Shown: piece by piece, positions 32,262 through 40,219 of the stretch
Numbering within the stretch: position 1 is the first letter of the stretch
How the letters are laid out: every line of letters begins with the position of its first letter
Assembly: GCA_034667525.1 (NCBI GenBank)
Contig: JAXDJO010000042.1
Coordinates: forward strand, 1 to 41,087
Source: DATAPE01 sp034667525
GTDB lineage: Bacteria > Actinomycetota > CADDZG01 > WHSQ01
DNA length: 41,087 nt
Direction: 5' to 3'
The notes under the pieces: model-generated
Told to the model about the DNA's origin: nothing
Database searches by the model: none
The model's input: the letters and a program-made list of their open reading frames with translations, nothing else
Position numbers and translations under genes: made by a program

Positions 32262-33707
32262 GTGAAAGATCTGGTCATCGCTGCTCTTGATGCTGCGGTC
32301 GCGTCGGGGGCCTCATACGCGGATGTCCGGTCGGTGGAGACTCAGACCGAGACCCTCGCGGTCCGTGGCCCCCAGGTCGAGGGACTGGATCGTTCGGACA
32401 CGACGGGCATCGGCGTCCGTGTGCTGTGCGATGGAGCGTGGGGTTACGCGGCTTCGGCGAGCCTCGATCTGGCGGACGTGCAGCGGATGGCCGCCACCGC
32501 GGTCGCCGTGGCAAAGGCAAGCGCGAGCGCACGCTCGAAACCAGTCGAACTCGTCCCGGAGCCAAGTCACGTCGATTCCTGGTCCGGGCCGGTGAGCAAA
32601 GACCCCTTTGCAGTCTCTGCCGAAGAGAAGATAGGGCTTCTCACTTCTGCGACCGAGCAGATGGAGCGCGTTCCGGGCGTTCGTCTGGCGCGGGGCACGA
32701 TGGATCTGTCGAGACAGAAGGTGTGGTTCGCCTCGTCAGAAGGGTCGGTTATCGACCAATCCATCGTCCAGGTGGGGGCGGGGATCGAGGCTACGTCGGT
32801 GTCGGATGGAGAGGTGCAACAGCGCTCCTATCCGGGTTCGTTCCGGGGCCATTTCGCCTCCGGCGGGTACGAAGTGATAGAGGAGTTGGAGTTCGGGTCG
32901 CACGCACAGCGGACCGCGGAGGAGGCGGCCGCGCTGTTGGCCGCACCCGCATGTCCCGATCAAACGACGACTCTCGTCCTGGACGGACATCAGGTCATGC
33001 TCCAGGTGCACGAATCCGTAGGTCACCCGACGGAGCTCGACCGCATCCTGGGGATGGAAGCTGCATACGCCGGGACGTCGTTCGTGGGGGTCCCGGATCT
33101 CGGCAGGTTCCGCTACGGATCGGACCTCGTCAACATCTCATCGGACGCGACTATCCCCGGAGGGCTCGGCACGTACGGCTATGACGACGAAGGAGTTGAA
33201 GCCCAGAAGGTCGACCTGGTTAGGAACGGCATCTTGGTCGGTTTTCAGACCTCGAGGGAGACGGCGGCGGCTGCCGGCGCAGACCGATCGAACGGCACGA
33301 TGCGCGCCGAAGGGTGGGAGAACTTCCCTCTCATCCGCATGACCAACGTAAACCTTCTTCCGGGCGAGGGGAGTCTCGAAGACTTGATCGCGGATGTGGA
33401 CAGTGGCGTGTACATGGAAACCAACAAATCCTGGTCGATCGATGACAAGCGGAAGAACTTCCAGTTCGGGTGCGAGGTCGCGTGGGAGATCAAGGATGGT
33501 CGTCGCGGCCGCATGTTGAAGGACCCTCGCTATACGGGCATCACTCCGGTCTTCTGGGCGTCGTGTGACGCGGTCGCGGGTGCCCAGGAGTGGCGCGTCT
33601 ACGGGACTCCGAACTGCGGTAAAGGACAGCCCGGACAGACGATGCGCGTCGGCCACGGCACCTCTCCTGCCCGGTTTCGCAATGTGCGCTTGGGGACCAG
33701 TCAGTGA
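32262..33707 (+). CDS. tldD: TldD-type metalloprotease
   Basis: 481 residues of the TldD/PmbA family. In E. coli TldD/TldE form a heterodimeric zinc protease that trims peptides such as microcin B17 precursor and CcdA. The zinc motif HExxxH is His250-Glu251 to His255 (VHESVGHPTELD), and the later Cys in FGCEVAWEI matches the distal ligand. The MetE and riboswitch genes downstream are unrelated. GTG 32262 is likely leaderless. The stop overlaps tldE by 4 bases (GTGA), so the pair is made together. No peptide precursor gene is recognisable nearby. Confidence 0.92.
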   Translation: MKDLVIAALDAAVASGASYADVRSVETQTETLAVRGPQVEGLDRSDTTGIGVRVLCDGAWGYAASASLDLADVQRMAATAVAVAKASASARSKPVELVPEPSHVDSWSGPVSKDPFAVSAEEKIGLLTSATEQMERVPGVRLARGTMDLSRQKVWFASSEGSVIDQSIVQVGAGIEATSVSDGEVQQRSYPGSFRGHFASGGYEVIEELEFGSHAQRTAEEAAALLAAPACPDQTTTLVLDGHQVMLQVHESVGHPTELDRILGMEAAYAGTSFVGVPDLGRFRYGSDLVNISSDATIPGGLGTYGYDDEGVEAQKVDLVRNGILVGFQTSRETAAAAGADRSNGTMRAEGWENFPLIRMTNVNLLPGEGSLEDLIADVDSGVYMETNKSWSIDDKRKNFQFGCEVAWEIKDGRRGRMLKDPRYTGITPVFWASCDAVAGAQEWRVYGTPNCGKGQPGQTMRVGHGTSPARFRNVRLGTSQ

Positions 33708-35062
33708 CCCCCCAGCCGTTAACCGAGGAGGACGCCCGCCGTTCCGTTCAAGAGGTCCTGGAGCACCCGGGGGCCGACGAGGTGGAGGTGCTTGTCGCCG
33801 GCTCCGATTCCGGCGTTACTCGCTACGCCGGTTCGGAGATCATCCAGAACACCGTGAAGCATGAGGTGCGCGCCTACGTCCGTATCGTCGCGGGCGACCG
33901 AGTCGCGGTTGCACAGACCAACCAGCTGGATCGCCAGCACCTTTCGGCAGCCGCGGACCAAGCTCTCCAGGCCGCCAAGGCGTCCCCTCCTGATGCCGAG
34001 TTTCCCGGCCTGCCCCGCCCGGAAGACGTGGGCCGGGCATCGGGGGTATTCCGGTGGGATCAGGTCACTGCCGACGCCTCACCCGCTCAACGCGCCAAGG
34101 CGGTCACCGAGATAGTTCGAGCTGCGGGGGCCGGCAGCGCGGCCGGGGTCTACGAGACCAGCGCCCACACTTATGGCGTCTTCTCCTCGACGGGGATCGA
34201 CTGCTTCGACGCGTTCACGCGCTGCGTGACGACGTGCCTCGTCGAAGTCGAAGGCGCTACCGGGTGGGGCGAGATCTCCTCTCACCGTATGGATGCCGTA
34301 GATGTCGAGCTTGCCGCGCGGACCGCTGCGGATAAGGCCGTTCGCTCCCAGACCGCGGTGGATGGCCGTCCCGGTATCTACGAAGTGGTCCTGGAACCTG
34401 CTGCGGTGGCGATGCTCGTGGATTTTCTGTCCTACATGGGCTTCGGTGCGAAGCAGGTGATCGAGGGCGAGAGCTTTCTTTCATCCCGGTCGGGCCAGAA
34501 GGTTGCCGCGGGCGGCGTGACGATCGCCGACGATGTCTTCGATGAGCTCTCCGTCGGGATCGGCTTCGATATGGAAGGAGTTCCCCGGCGCCGGGTCGAG
34601 GTGATCCGGGATGGCCTAGCGGTCGAGCCCGTTAGCGACCTGCGAACTGCGCAGAAGCTCGGCACTCCCGCGACCGGCCACTATTCGGGCTCTGGTGAGT
34701 TCGGGCCCTATGCATTCAACCCGGTGTTCGCCGTCGGCAACGTCTCCGTCCAGGAGCTCATCAGCGGGATCTCGGATGGTCTATTGGTGACCCGTTTCCA
34801 TTACGTGAACATCCTCGATCGGCCGGCGACGGCTCTCACGGGGATGACGAGGGACGGAACCTTCCGCATACGCGACGGAGAAGTTGCAGAGGCGGTCCAC
34901 AATTTCAGATTCGCCCAAAACGTCCTCGATGCTCTCGCCTCTGTGGACGGCGTCGGCTCCGAAGGCGCAGCCTTTGCGCCGGAGTACGGTTCTTTCGGCT
35001 CGACCGTGGCCCCCGCCTTGAGGCTGCGCCAGTTCAATCTGGCCTCGACCACTTCACACTGA
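33704..35062 (+). CDS. tldE: TldE/PmbA-type partner protein
   Basis: 452 residues, homologous to TldD but without the HExxxH motif, as expected for the non-catalytic TldE/PmbA subunit. Seen: GVTRYAGSEIIQNTVKHEVRAYVRIVAGDRVAVAQTNQLD, YETSAHTYGVFSSTGIDCF, GIYEVVLEPAAVAMLVDFLSYMGFGAKQVIEGESFLS and a C-terminal FNPVFAVGNVSVQELISGISDGLLVTRFHYVN. The start is GTG 33704, overlapping tldD. Confidence 0.92.
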   Translation: MTPQPLTEEDARRSVQEVLEHPGADEVEVLVAGSDSGVTRYAGSEIIQNTVKHEVRAYVRIVAGDRVAVAQTNQLDRQHLSAAADQALQAAKASPPDAEFPGLPRPEDVGRASGVFRWDQVTADASPAQRAKAVTEIVRAAGAGSAAGVYETSAHTYGVFSSTGIDCFDAFTRCVTTCLVEVEGATGWGEISSHRMDAVDVELAARTAADKAVRSQTAVDGRPGIYEVVLEPAAVAMLVDFLSYMGFGAKQVIEGESFLSSRSGQKVAAGGVTIADDVFDELSVGIGFDMEGVPRRRVEVIRDGLAVEPVSDLRTAQKLGTPATGHYSGSGEFGPYAFNPVFAVGNVSVQELISGISDGLLVTRFHYVNILDRPATALTGMTRDGTFRIRDGEVAEAVHNFRFAQNVLDALASVDGVGSEGAAFAPEYGSFGSTVAPALRLRQFNLASTTSH

Positions 35063-35085
35063 GCGGCTGCCACACTCTTAAGAAC

Positions 35086-35283
35086 TTGTCCCTTCACCGG
35101 GCCTTCGACGTGGTCGTGCTGATATCGACGCTACTGGGTGGTGCGGCGGCAGCCCTGCTGCTGCTGGGCCCCCTCGTCTTCGAGACGGTCCCCGGCCGCC
35201 TGCTCCAGAGCCGCCGGCTGCTCCTCTCTCTCGCCGGGGTGGGTCTGGTGCTGTTCCTTCTGGAATGGCGGGTCATCCATTGA
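35086..35283 (+). CDS. Small two-helix membrane protein, hypothetical
   Basis: 65 residues: SLHRAFDVVVLISTLLGGAAAALLLLGPLVFETV (first membrane segment), a basic turn GRLLQSRR, then LLLSLAGVGLVLFLLEWRVIH (second). The start TTG 35086 lies 7 nt after CACTCT, the same spacing as other leaderless candidates; GTG 35110 would shorten the first helix. The family is not recognised. Clean hydrophobic pattern and third-position GC favour coding. Confidence 0.5.
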   Translation: MSLHRAFDVVVLISTLLGGAAAALLLLGPLVFETVPGRLLQSRRLLLSLAGVGLVLFLLEWRVIH

Positions 35284-35290
35284 CGTTCAG

Positions 35291-35296
35291 TACAAT
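35291..35296 (+). promoter_or_regulatory. Candidate -10 element (TACAAT) for the Fe-S carrier gene
   Basis: TACAAT is close to consensus and lies 38 bases before GTG 35334; no -35 at correct spacing. Confidence 0.45.
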
Positions 35297-35333
35297 GACG
35301 AGGTACCCAGGGCTTATCTAAGGAGGAACCCCT

Positions 35334-35714
35334 GTGGCGATGACAGAGTCAGGAACCCAAACAGAAACCATAGCTATCAGCCAGACCGCTGCGGCAAAGG
35401 TCGCCGAGCTACTCTCACGCGAGATCGAAAGCTCGCCGCAGGAACACGAGAACAAGGAATACGCGCTCCGCGTTGCGGTGCAGCCAGGCGGCTGTGCCGG
35501 CCTTCGGTATGCCCTCTACTTCGACGACCGGAAGATGGACGACGACAATGTCAGCAACGCTTCGGGGGTCGAGATCCGGGTCGACAAGATGAGTGCGCCT
35601 TATCTGCGAGGTGCAGAGATCGACTACGTCGATGGTCTTCAGCAGTCGGGATTCACGATCAACAACCCGAATGCGAAGGGCTCCTGCGCCTGCGGGGATT
35701 CCGCCCACTTCTAG
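35334..35714 (+). CDS. erpA: A-type Fe-S carrier (ErpA/IscA family)
   Basis: 126 residues. A-type carriers deliver Fe-S clusters to target enzymes. All three cluster cysteines are present: PGGCAGLRY and the C-terminal GSCACGDSAHF. Between them DYVDGLQQSGFTINNPNAKG is typical. The linker after the first helix (SREIESSPQEHENKEYAL) is longer than in E. coli ErpA. GTG 35334 is served by a strong AAGGAGG; ATG 35340 is possible. It stands alone and is followed by a terminator. It contrasts with the cysteine-free homologue at 4464-4754. Confidence 0.93.
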   Translation: MAMTESGTQTETIAISQTAAAKVAELLSREIESSPQEHENKEYALRVAVQPGGCAGLRYALYFDDRKMDDDNVSNASGVEIRVDKMSAPYLRGAEIDYVDGLQQSGFTINNPNAKGSCACGDSAHF

Positions 35715-35735
35715 AACCTGCGCTTCATCTCTCTC

Positions 35736-35764
35736 AGGGGCCCCTTCGGGGGTCCTTTTTCTTT
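35736..35764 (+). terminator. Rho-independent terminator
   Basis: AGGGGCCCC (35736-35744), loop TTCG, GGGGTCCT (35749-35756), followed by TTTTCTTT. The stem contains one G-U pair. This ends the Fe-S carrier transcript. Confidence 0.85.
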
Positions 35765-35857
35765 CCGAAGACGCTGTCCCCGCCCCCGGGTCGTCGTCCC
35801 TTTCTTTCGGCCATCCGCAGCGGTGGTTGCCGCACCCCCCCGAAGAACGCGCCCGGA

Positions 35858-35880
35858 TATAGTTCCGGTCACGCGACCGG
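35858..35880 (+). promoter_or_regulatory. TATAGT -10 candidate with adjacent inverted repeat
   Basis: TATAGT (35858-35863) is followed by CCGGTC-ACGC-GACCGG (35865-35880), a perfect 6-bp inverted repeat covering the expected transcription start of the MetE-like gene pair. It could be an operator or a short leader hairpin. Confidence 0.4.
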
Positions 35881-35889
35881 CGATCCTCC

Positions 35890-36891
35890 TTGCCTGAGGC
35901 TTGTCTCCGAGAGGAGTTCCAGATCCAGACCACCGTTGTTGGTTCCTATCCGAAACCGCCTGACGAGGGCCGGCCCTTTGTTCTGCGAAAGACACTGCAC
36001 GCGCTCGACCGCGGGGACGCGGGTCCGCAGGACGTGCAGAAGGCCGTCGAGGATCTGACCCGCGAGGTGATCGCCGAACAAGAAGCCGCAGGCATCGACA
36101 TAATCTCTGATGGACAGGCGGGGTGGCCCGATCTCCTCCGGCCCTTCGCGGAGACGATCGCCGGTTTCGAGATAGGCGGGCTCCTGCGATGGTTTGACAA
36201 CAACACTTATTACCGGCGACCTGTCTGCGTCGATGACGTGGACTGGCGCGGACCCTCGTCGGTCCACGGGTTCCGCTTCGCCCGATCCGTGGCGTCGCAC
36301 CCTGTCAAGGCAGTGATCCCCGGGCCGGTGACGTTCGCCAGACTCTCCGTCGACGAGCACTACCGTGACCACCAGAAGTTCGTACTCGCTCTGGCGCGGG
36401 TGCTGGCTCAGGAGGCCTTCGAGCTCGAGGCTGCGGGAGCCGAATACATCCAGATCGACGAACCCGCTCTCCTTGGAGCCCCGGAAGACGCCGATCTCGC
36501 AAGGCAAGCTCTCGACATCGTCACTTCCAATCTGAGTTCCGCGGAAGTCACTCTGGCGACCTATTTCGGAGACGCGTCGAAGCTCGGGGTCGGGATCTTC
36601 GACCTCCCCGCTCAGGTGGTGGCTTTCGATCTCGTCTCGGGGCCCAATAACCTGGACCTGATCAAGAAGACCCCTCCGGGGATCAAGATCCAGGCAGGGG
36701 TTATGGACGCGCGCAATACGAAGCTCGAAGCCGTGGAGGACATCGCTCGCGTCGTCGCGGAGATCACCTCGGCGGTGGACGATGCGGATGTGAGACTGAG
36801 CCCGTCGGCCGGGCTGGAGTTCCTCCCGCGGGAAAAGGCGCGCGCCAAGCTGAACCGACTTGGGGAAGCGGCGCAGAGAGTGAGGGTTTGA
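35890..36891 (+). CDS. MetE-core-like protein lacking zinc ligands
   Basis: Up to 333 residues, with the cobalamin-independent methionine synthase (MetE C-terminal/UROD-like) barrel: TTVVGSYPKPP, IISDGQAGWPDLLRPFAETIAGFE, AVIPGPVTFARLS, EYIQIDEPAL. The zinc site is gone: compared with the adjacent paralogue, His and Cys of HxC are Ala and Tyr (LATYFGDA), Glu becomes Asp (AFDLVSG) and the distal Cys is Ala (SPSAGLEF). It may bind folate or amino acid without catalysis, or partner the next protein, like the N-terminal half of long MetE. TTG 35890 is the nominal start; GAGGAG at 35911 sits 6 nt before an ATC (35923) that would give the usual short N-terminus. It shares one base with the next gene. 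Confidence 0.85.
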   Translation: MPEACLREEFQIQTTVVGSYPKPPDEGRPFVLRKTLHALDRGDAGPQDVQKAVEDLTREVIAEQEAAGIDIISDGQAGWPDLLRPFAETIAGFEIGGLLRWFDNNTYYRRPVCVDDVDWRGPSSVHGFRFARSVASHPVKAVIPGPVTFARLSVDEHYRDHQKFVLALARVLAQEAFELEAAGAEYIQIDEPALLGAPEDADLARQALDIVTSNLSSAEVTLATYFGDASKLGVGIFDLPAQVVAFDLVSGPNNLDLIKKTPPGIKIQAGVMDARNTKLEAVEDIARVVAEITSAVDDADVRLSPSAGLEFLPREKARAKLNRLGEAAQRVRV

Positions 36892-37889
36892 TGGCAGAGG
36901 TCGATCTTCCCGGCATCGGCTTGTGGACCACCTCCGTGGGCAGCCTTCCCAAGCCTTCGTACCTCCTCGAGGCGCGTTCCAAAAAGGCGCGGGGGAAGAT
37001 CGACGTCGAGGAGCTCAGGAACCTCGAGCAGCGTGCAACCAAAGAATGGATCGAGTTCCAGAACTCGATCGACACGGATCTCGTCGTGGATGGGGAGCAG
37101 TATCGAGGGGACATGGTCGCCTACTTTGCCGAGGAGATGCCCGGCCTCGAGATCGGCGGTCTCGTTCGCTCGTACGGCAATCGTTATTACCGGAAACCGA
37201 TAGCGATCGGAGCCGTCGGCAGAGATCACCCGTTGACCGTGGACTGGTGGCAGTTCGCCCAAGCTTTGACGGACAAGCCGGTCAAGGGGATGCTCACGGG
37301 TCCCTACACGATCTGTGACTGGTCGTTCAATGAGCATTACGACAACCGACGTGACTTCGTCCTCGACCTGGCGCGGGCTATTCGGGATGAGGCGTTGGAC
37401 CTGGAGCGCGCGGGGGCCAGGTACATCCAGATCGACGAACCGGCGGCCTCAACGAGGATGGATGAGCTCGATCTCGTGATCGAAGCCATGAAGATCGTGA
37501 CGGAGCCACTCAGCGTCCACACCATCACGCATATCTGCTACGGCGATTTTCACAATGCCTATCCAAAGATGCTCGAGATCCCCGTCGACCAGATCGACCT
37601 TGAGTTCGCGAACTCCGAGTACGCGCTGCTGGACGCGTTCGAAAGAGCGCCCTTTGATAAATACATCGGTCTCGGTGTGGTGGACGTTCACTCCCATGTG
37701 ATCGAGACGGTTGAGGAGATCGCAGACGGTATCCGTCGGTCTCTCAGGTACATCCCAGCTGAACGGATGTTCGTCGACCCCGACTGCGGGCTGAAAACGC
37801 GTACGGTGGATGAGGCGAAAAAGCTGCTGACCCACGTCAAGCAGGCGGTCGATTTCGTCCGATCCGAGGTCTCCGTAGCTCTAAGATGA
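36891..37889 (+). CDS. MetE-core methionine synthase (zinc site intact)
   Basis: 332 residues, a single-barrel homologue of the C-terminal catalytic half of cobalamin-independent methionine synthase, transferring a methyl group to homocysteine. Zinc ligands His214 and Cys216 (HICYGDF), Glu238 (DLEFANS) and Cys299 (DPDCGLKT) have the E. coli MetE spacing (+2, +24, +85 from His). IQIDEPAAS holds the substrate carboxylates. N-terminus LWTTSVGSLPKPSYL is typical. Core-only proteins often use methyl donors other than 5-methyl-THF polyglutamate, so the donor is open. ATG 36891 overlaps the stop of its paralogue, indicating a two-protein unit. Confidence 0.88.
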   Translation: MAEVDLPGIGLWTTSVGSLPKPSYLLEARSKKARGKIDVEELRNLEQRATKEWIEFQNSIDTDLVVDGEQYRGDMVAYFAEEMPGLEIGGLVRSYGNRYYRKPIAIGAVGRDHPLTVDWWQFAQALTDKPVKGMLTGPYTICDWSFNEHYDNRRDFVLDLARAIRDEALDLERAGARYIQIDEPAASTRMDELDLVIEAMKIVTEPLSVHTITHICYGDFHNAYPKMLEIPVDQIDLEFANSEYALLDAFERAPFDKYIGLGVVDVHSHVIETVEEIADGIRRSLRYIPAERMFVDPDCGLKTRTVDEAKKLLTHVKQAVDFVRSEVSVALR

Positions 37890-37895
37890 GCCGGC

Positions 37896-37987
37896 AGCGC
37901 GGGGGAGCTCGCCGGCGGGCGAGCTGAGAGGCCTTACAAGGCGACCCCAGCACCTGATCAGGTTAGGACCTGCGAAGGGAGTCGCGA
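37896..37987 (+). promoter_or_regulatory. TPP riboswitch (THI box)
   Basis: The conserved THI-box elements occur in order: GGGGAGC (37902-37908), GCTGAGAG (37923-37930), ACCC (37944-37947), ACCTGATCAGGTTAGGACC (37952-37970) and GCGAAGGGA (37972-37980). Flanking CGCG/CGCG ends can form P1. It lies directly before the permease gene at 37995; no terminator hairpin with a T-run follows, so it probably hides the ribosome site (AAGGGAG, 37975-37981) when thiamine diphosphate binds. Confidence 0.95.
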
Positions 37988-37994
37988 CGAAGAG

Positions 37995-39410
37995 ATGAGC
38001 CCCTTGCTGGACCGCGTTCATGCCGTGCCCGAGTGGGGGATCGAGCCGGTGCCTCGTGAGAACCGCATCTTGTCGGCCTTCGATCTCGCCGTGTTGTGGG
38101 GAGATCTCGGGATCGGTCTCTTGGTTCTGGTCACGGGCGCGCTTCTTGTTCCCGGGCTGGGGTTTGCCGCAGCGATGGCTGCGATCGTGATCGGTTCGCT
38201 GATCGGAGTTGGTCTGCTCGCAGCCGCCGGGGTGGCGGGAGCCGATTACGGCATCCCCACGATGGTGCTGTTTCGACCCGTACTCGGCGTTCGTGGCTCG
38301 TGGCTGCCGAGTGTGTTGAACGCGTTTCAACTCTTGGGTTGGACCGCAGTGGAGCTGTGGGCGATGTCTTTCGTCGCCGATCTCGTGACGCGCCAGGTGT
38401 TTGGATTTTCCGCCCGTTGGCTCTGGTTGGGTATCGCCGCGGTTCTCTGCTGCGGATTGGCGCTGTGGGGTCCGTTGGGCGTGACCCGGGTGTGGCTCGA
38501 GAGATTCGGAGTCTGGGTGGTGGTTGGCATATCGCTCGCGATAACGGTGATGGTGCTGACGAGCGGTCACGTCGGATCCATCCTGGGTGCGCCCGGACAC
38601 GGCGGTTTCCCAACCTTTGGACCCGCCCTGGACCTCGTGATCGCGATGCCGATCTCATGGTTGCCGCTGGTCGCGGACTACAACAGGTTCGCGCGCGGAG
38701 GCCGTGAGGCGTTCATCGGGACGGGCGTGGGTTACCTGATCGCCAACATCTGGCTCTATGCGCTTGGAGCGGCGTTGGTGTTGACTCAAAAAGCGGTTCC
38801 GAGCCCTGCAGGTATTGCGGCCGGCATCTTGGCGTTGGCGGGTGGATCGATAGCGGGCCTTTTCTTCCTGGTCGGGTTGCTGGTGGGGGAGACCGACGAA
38901 GCCTTCGCCGACATCTACTCGGGCGCGGTCTCCTTACAGAACATCTTTCCGAGGCTTCCTCAAAGGATCGCGACCATAGCGATCACCGCCCTGGGCACGG
39001 CATTGGCGGCGTGGCTAACGATGGAACGGTTCGAAGGTTTCCTCTTCTTGCTCGGGTCAGTGTTCGTCCCACTATTCGGCGTCCTCATTGCGGACCACTT
39101 CATCATTAGAAGGAGCTGGATCGACGTCGCCGAGCTCTACGGTGGATCTGGCAACTATTGGTTCACCAACGGGATCCGCATCGCCGTCTTGGTGCCATGG
39201 GCTGTTGGGTTCCTGGTCTACCACTGGGTACTCCCAACGGGCCCCGCCTCATGGGTGCGGGTTGTGGGTCGGGTTCTCGGTACGCCCTTATCGATCCGGT
39301 TCCCTTGGCTCGCTGCATCGATCCCATCCTTCGGGGTCGCATTCCTTCTGACCCTCGCGGTTGCTCGCATATCATCCCGACGCAGCGGTGCGATCGGAGG
39401 AGCGCAATGA
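37995..39410 (+). CDS. cytX: NCS1-family permease, CytX-like (HMP/thiamine precursor uptake)
   Basis: 471 residues, about twelve membrane segments, of the cytosine/purine/thiamine NCS1 family. Seen: PREWG-like start PEWGIEPVPRENRILSAFDLAVLWGDLGIGLLVL, LFRPVLGVRGSWLPSVLNAFQLLGWTAVELW, ISWLPLVADYNRFARGG, and FGVLIADHFIIRR. CytX members are known to be TPP-regulated and are predicted to import hydroxymethylpyrimidine; the riboswitch directly upstream supports this. ATG 37995 is the only good start. The stop overlaps the next gene by 4 bases. Confidence 0.9.
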   Translation: MSPLLDRVHAVPEWGIEPVPRENRILSAFDLAVLWGDLGIGLLVLVTGALLVPGLGFAAAMAAIVIGSLIGVGLLAAAGVAGADYGIPTMVLFRPVLGVRGSWLPSVLNAFQLLGWTAVELWAMSFVADLVTRQVFGFSARWLWLGIAAVLCCGLALWGPLGVTRVWLERFGVWVVVGISLAITVMVLTSGHVGSILGAPGHGGFPTFGPALDLVIAMPISWLPLVADYNRFARGGREAFIGTGVGYLIANIWLYALGAALVLTQKAVPSPAGIAAGILALAGGSIAGLFFLVGLLVGETDEAFADIYSGAVSLQNIFPRLPQRIATIAITALGTALAAWLTMERFEGFLFLLGSVFVPLFGVLIADHFIIRRSWIDVAELYGGSGNYWFTNGIRIAVLVPWAVGFLVYHWVLPTGPASWVRVVGRVLGTPLSIRFPWLAASIPSFGVAFLLTLAVARISSRRSGAIGGAQ

Positions 39411-39706
39411 AGATCGAAGGTAAATGCAATACCTGTGGAAGAACATTCCTGTTGTCCCAGATCGGGCGCGGTTCTGATGCCCCGGGACGATGCCCCTTCT
39501 GCGGCGCCCACTTTGCACGGCACTACACCACCCTCCTCCCTGAATCGGTTGAGGAAGCCGAGAGCGCTGCGGCCCAGTTCGTTGCTGCTGTCAACAAGCT
39601 CCAGTCCCTGCAAACGGGTTTCCAGATCGACTTCGAGGGATTGCTGAAGGTGCTCCAGGAACAGGTCAGGGCCGGCGAGGGAAGGACCCCCCGCGTCGAG
39701 CGCTGA
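39407..39706 (+). CDS. Small zinc-ribbon protein
   Basis: 99 residues. The N-terminal zinc ribbon is KCNTCGRTF (CxxC) and GRCPFCGAHF (CxxC), within the first 35 residues. The rest is mainly helical (PESVEEAESAAAQFVAAVNKLQSLQ, FEGLLKVLQEQVRAG). It may bind nucleic acid or protein; no family recognised. ATG 39407 has GGAGGAGCGC upstream and overlaps the cytX stop (ATGA), placing it in the TPP-controlled transcript. Confidence 0.75.
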   Translation: MKIEGKCNTCGRTFLLSQIGRGSDAPGRCPFCGAHFARHYTTLLPESVEEAESAAAQFVAAVNKLQSLQTGFQIDFEGLLKVLQEQVRAGEGRTPRVER

Positions 39707-39725
39707 GGGGTCGGGTGAGACCCAG

Positions 39726-40091
39726 TTGAACAGCGAGGACATCGCGGTCCTCGCCGTAACTGACGATCGCCGGCTGCGGGAGGAGCTCGAGTACGGCTTC
39801 CCTCAGCGAGTTTCCATAACGTCGACAACCGATGCCCGAGATGCAGTTCGTTTCATGCTGGACCATCCCCCATCTGTCGCGGTTGTTGATCTCCAGACGG
39901 GTAGCTCTGGTGGGGTCAGTTTGCTGAAGGAGATGCAGCAGCATCCCGCGCTCGCATCGGTTCCCGTACTCGTCTTGTTGGAACGACAGCAGGACACCTG
40001 GTTGGTCCATGAATTCGGAGCAGCAGCCCACCTCATCAAGCCGGTAGAGACCGGTGAGCTCGTTGACAGGTTGATGACGCTCGCCCACTGA
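39726..40091 (+). CDS. Stand-alone response-regulator receiver domain
   Basis: 121 residues with the CheY fold: acidic pair in VTDDRRL, phospho-acceptor Asp in VAVVDLQTGSSGG (about residue 55), and Lys in AHLIKPVETGEL. The switch Ser/Thr before the Lys region is less clear (VLVLLERQQ). There is no output domain. TTG 39726 is the apparent start, with a weak ribosome site, 19 bases after the zinc-ribbon gene. No histidine kinase lies in the window, so input and target are unknown. Confidence 0.75.
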   Translation: MNSEDIAVLAVTDDRRLREELEYGFPQRVSITSTTDARDAVRFMLDHPPSVAVVDLQTGSSGGVSLLKEMQQHPALASVPVLVLLERQQDTWLVHEFGAAAHLIKPVETGELVDRLMTLAH

Positions 40092-40124
40092 TCCGCAGGC
40101 CTTCTCACCCGCGCAGATTCCCTC

Positions 40125-40173
40125 TTGTCATCGGGCGAATTACAAGCTTAGAATTACAAGAATGTGATTCGCC
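40125..40173 (+). promoter_or_regulatory. whiB promoter with repeats
   Basis: TTGTCA (40125-40130), 18 bp, TAGAAT (40149-40154): the best promoter in the window. GAATTACAAG is repeated at 40137-40146 and 40151-40160, and GGCGAAT (40134-40140) pairs with ATTCGCC (40167-40173), so operator sites overlap the -10. Confidence 0.65.
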
Positions 40174-40219
40174 TATTGCAGCAGCGTCACTGCTGTTGCT
40201 TCGAGGAAAGGCCGGGGAG

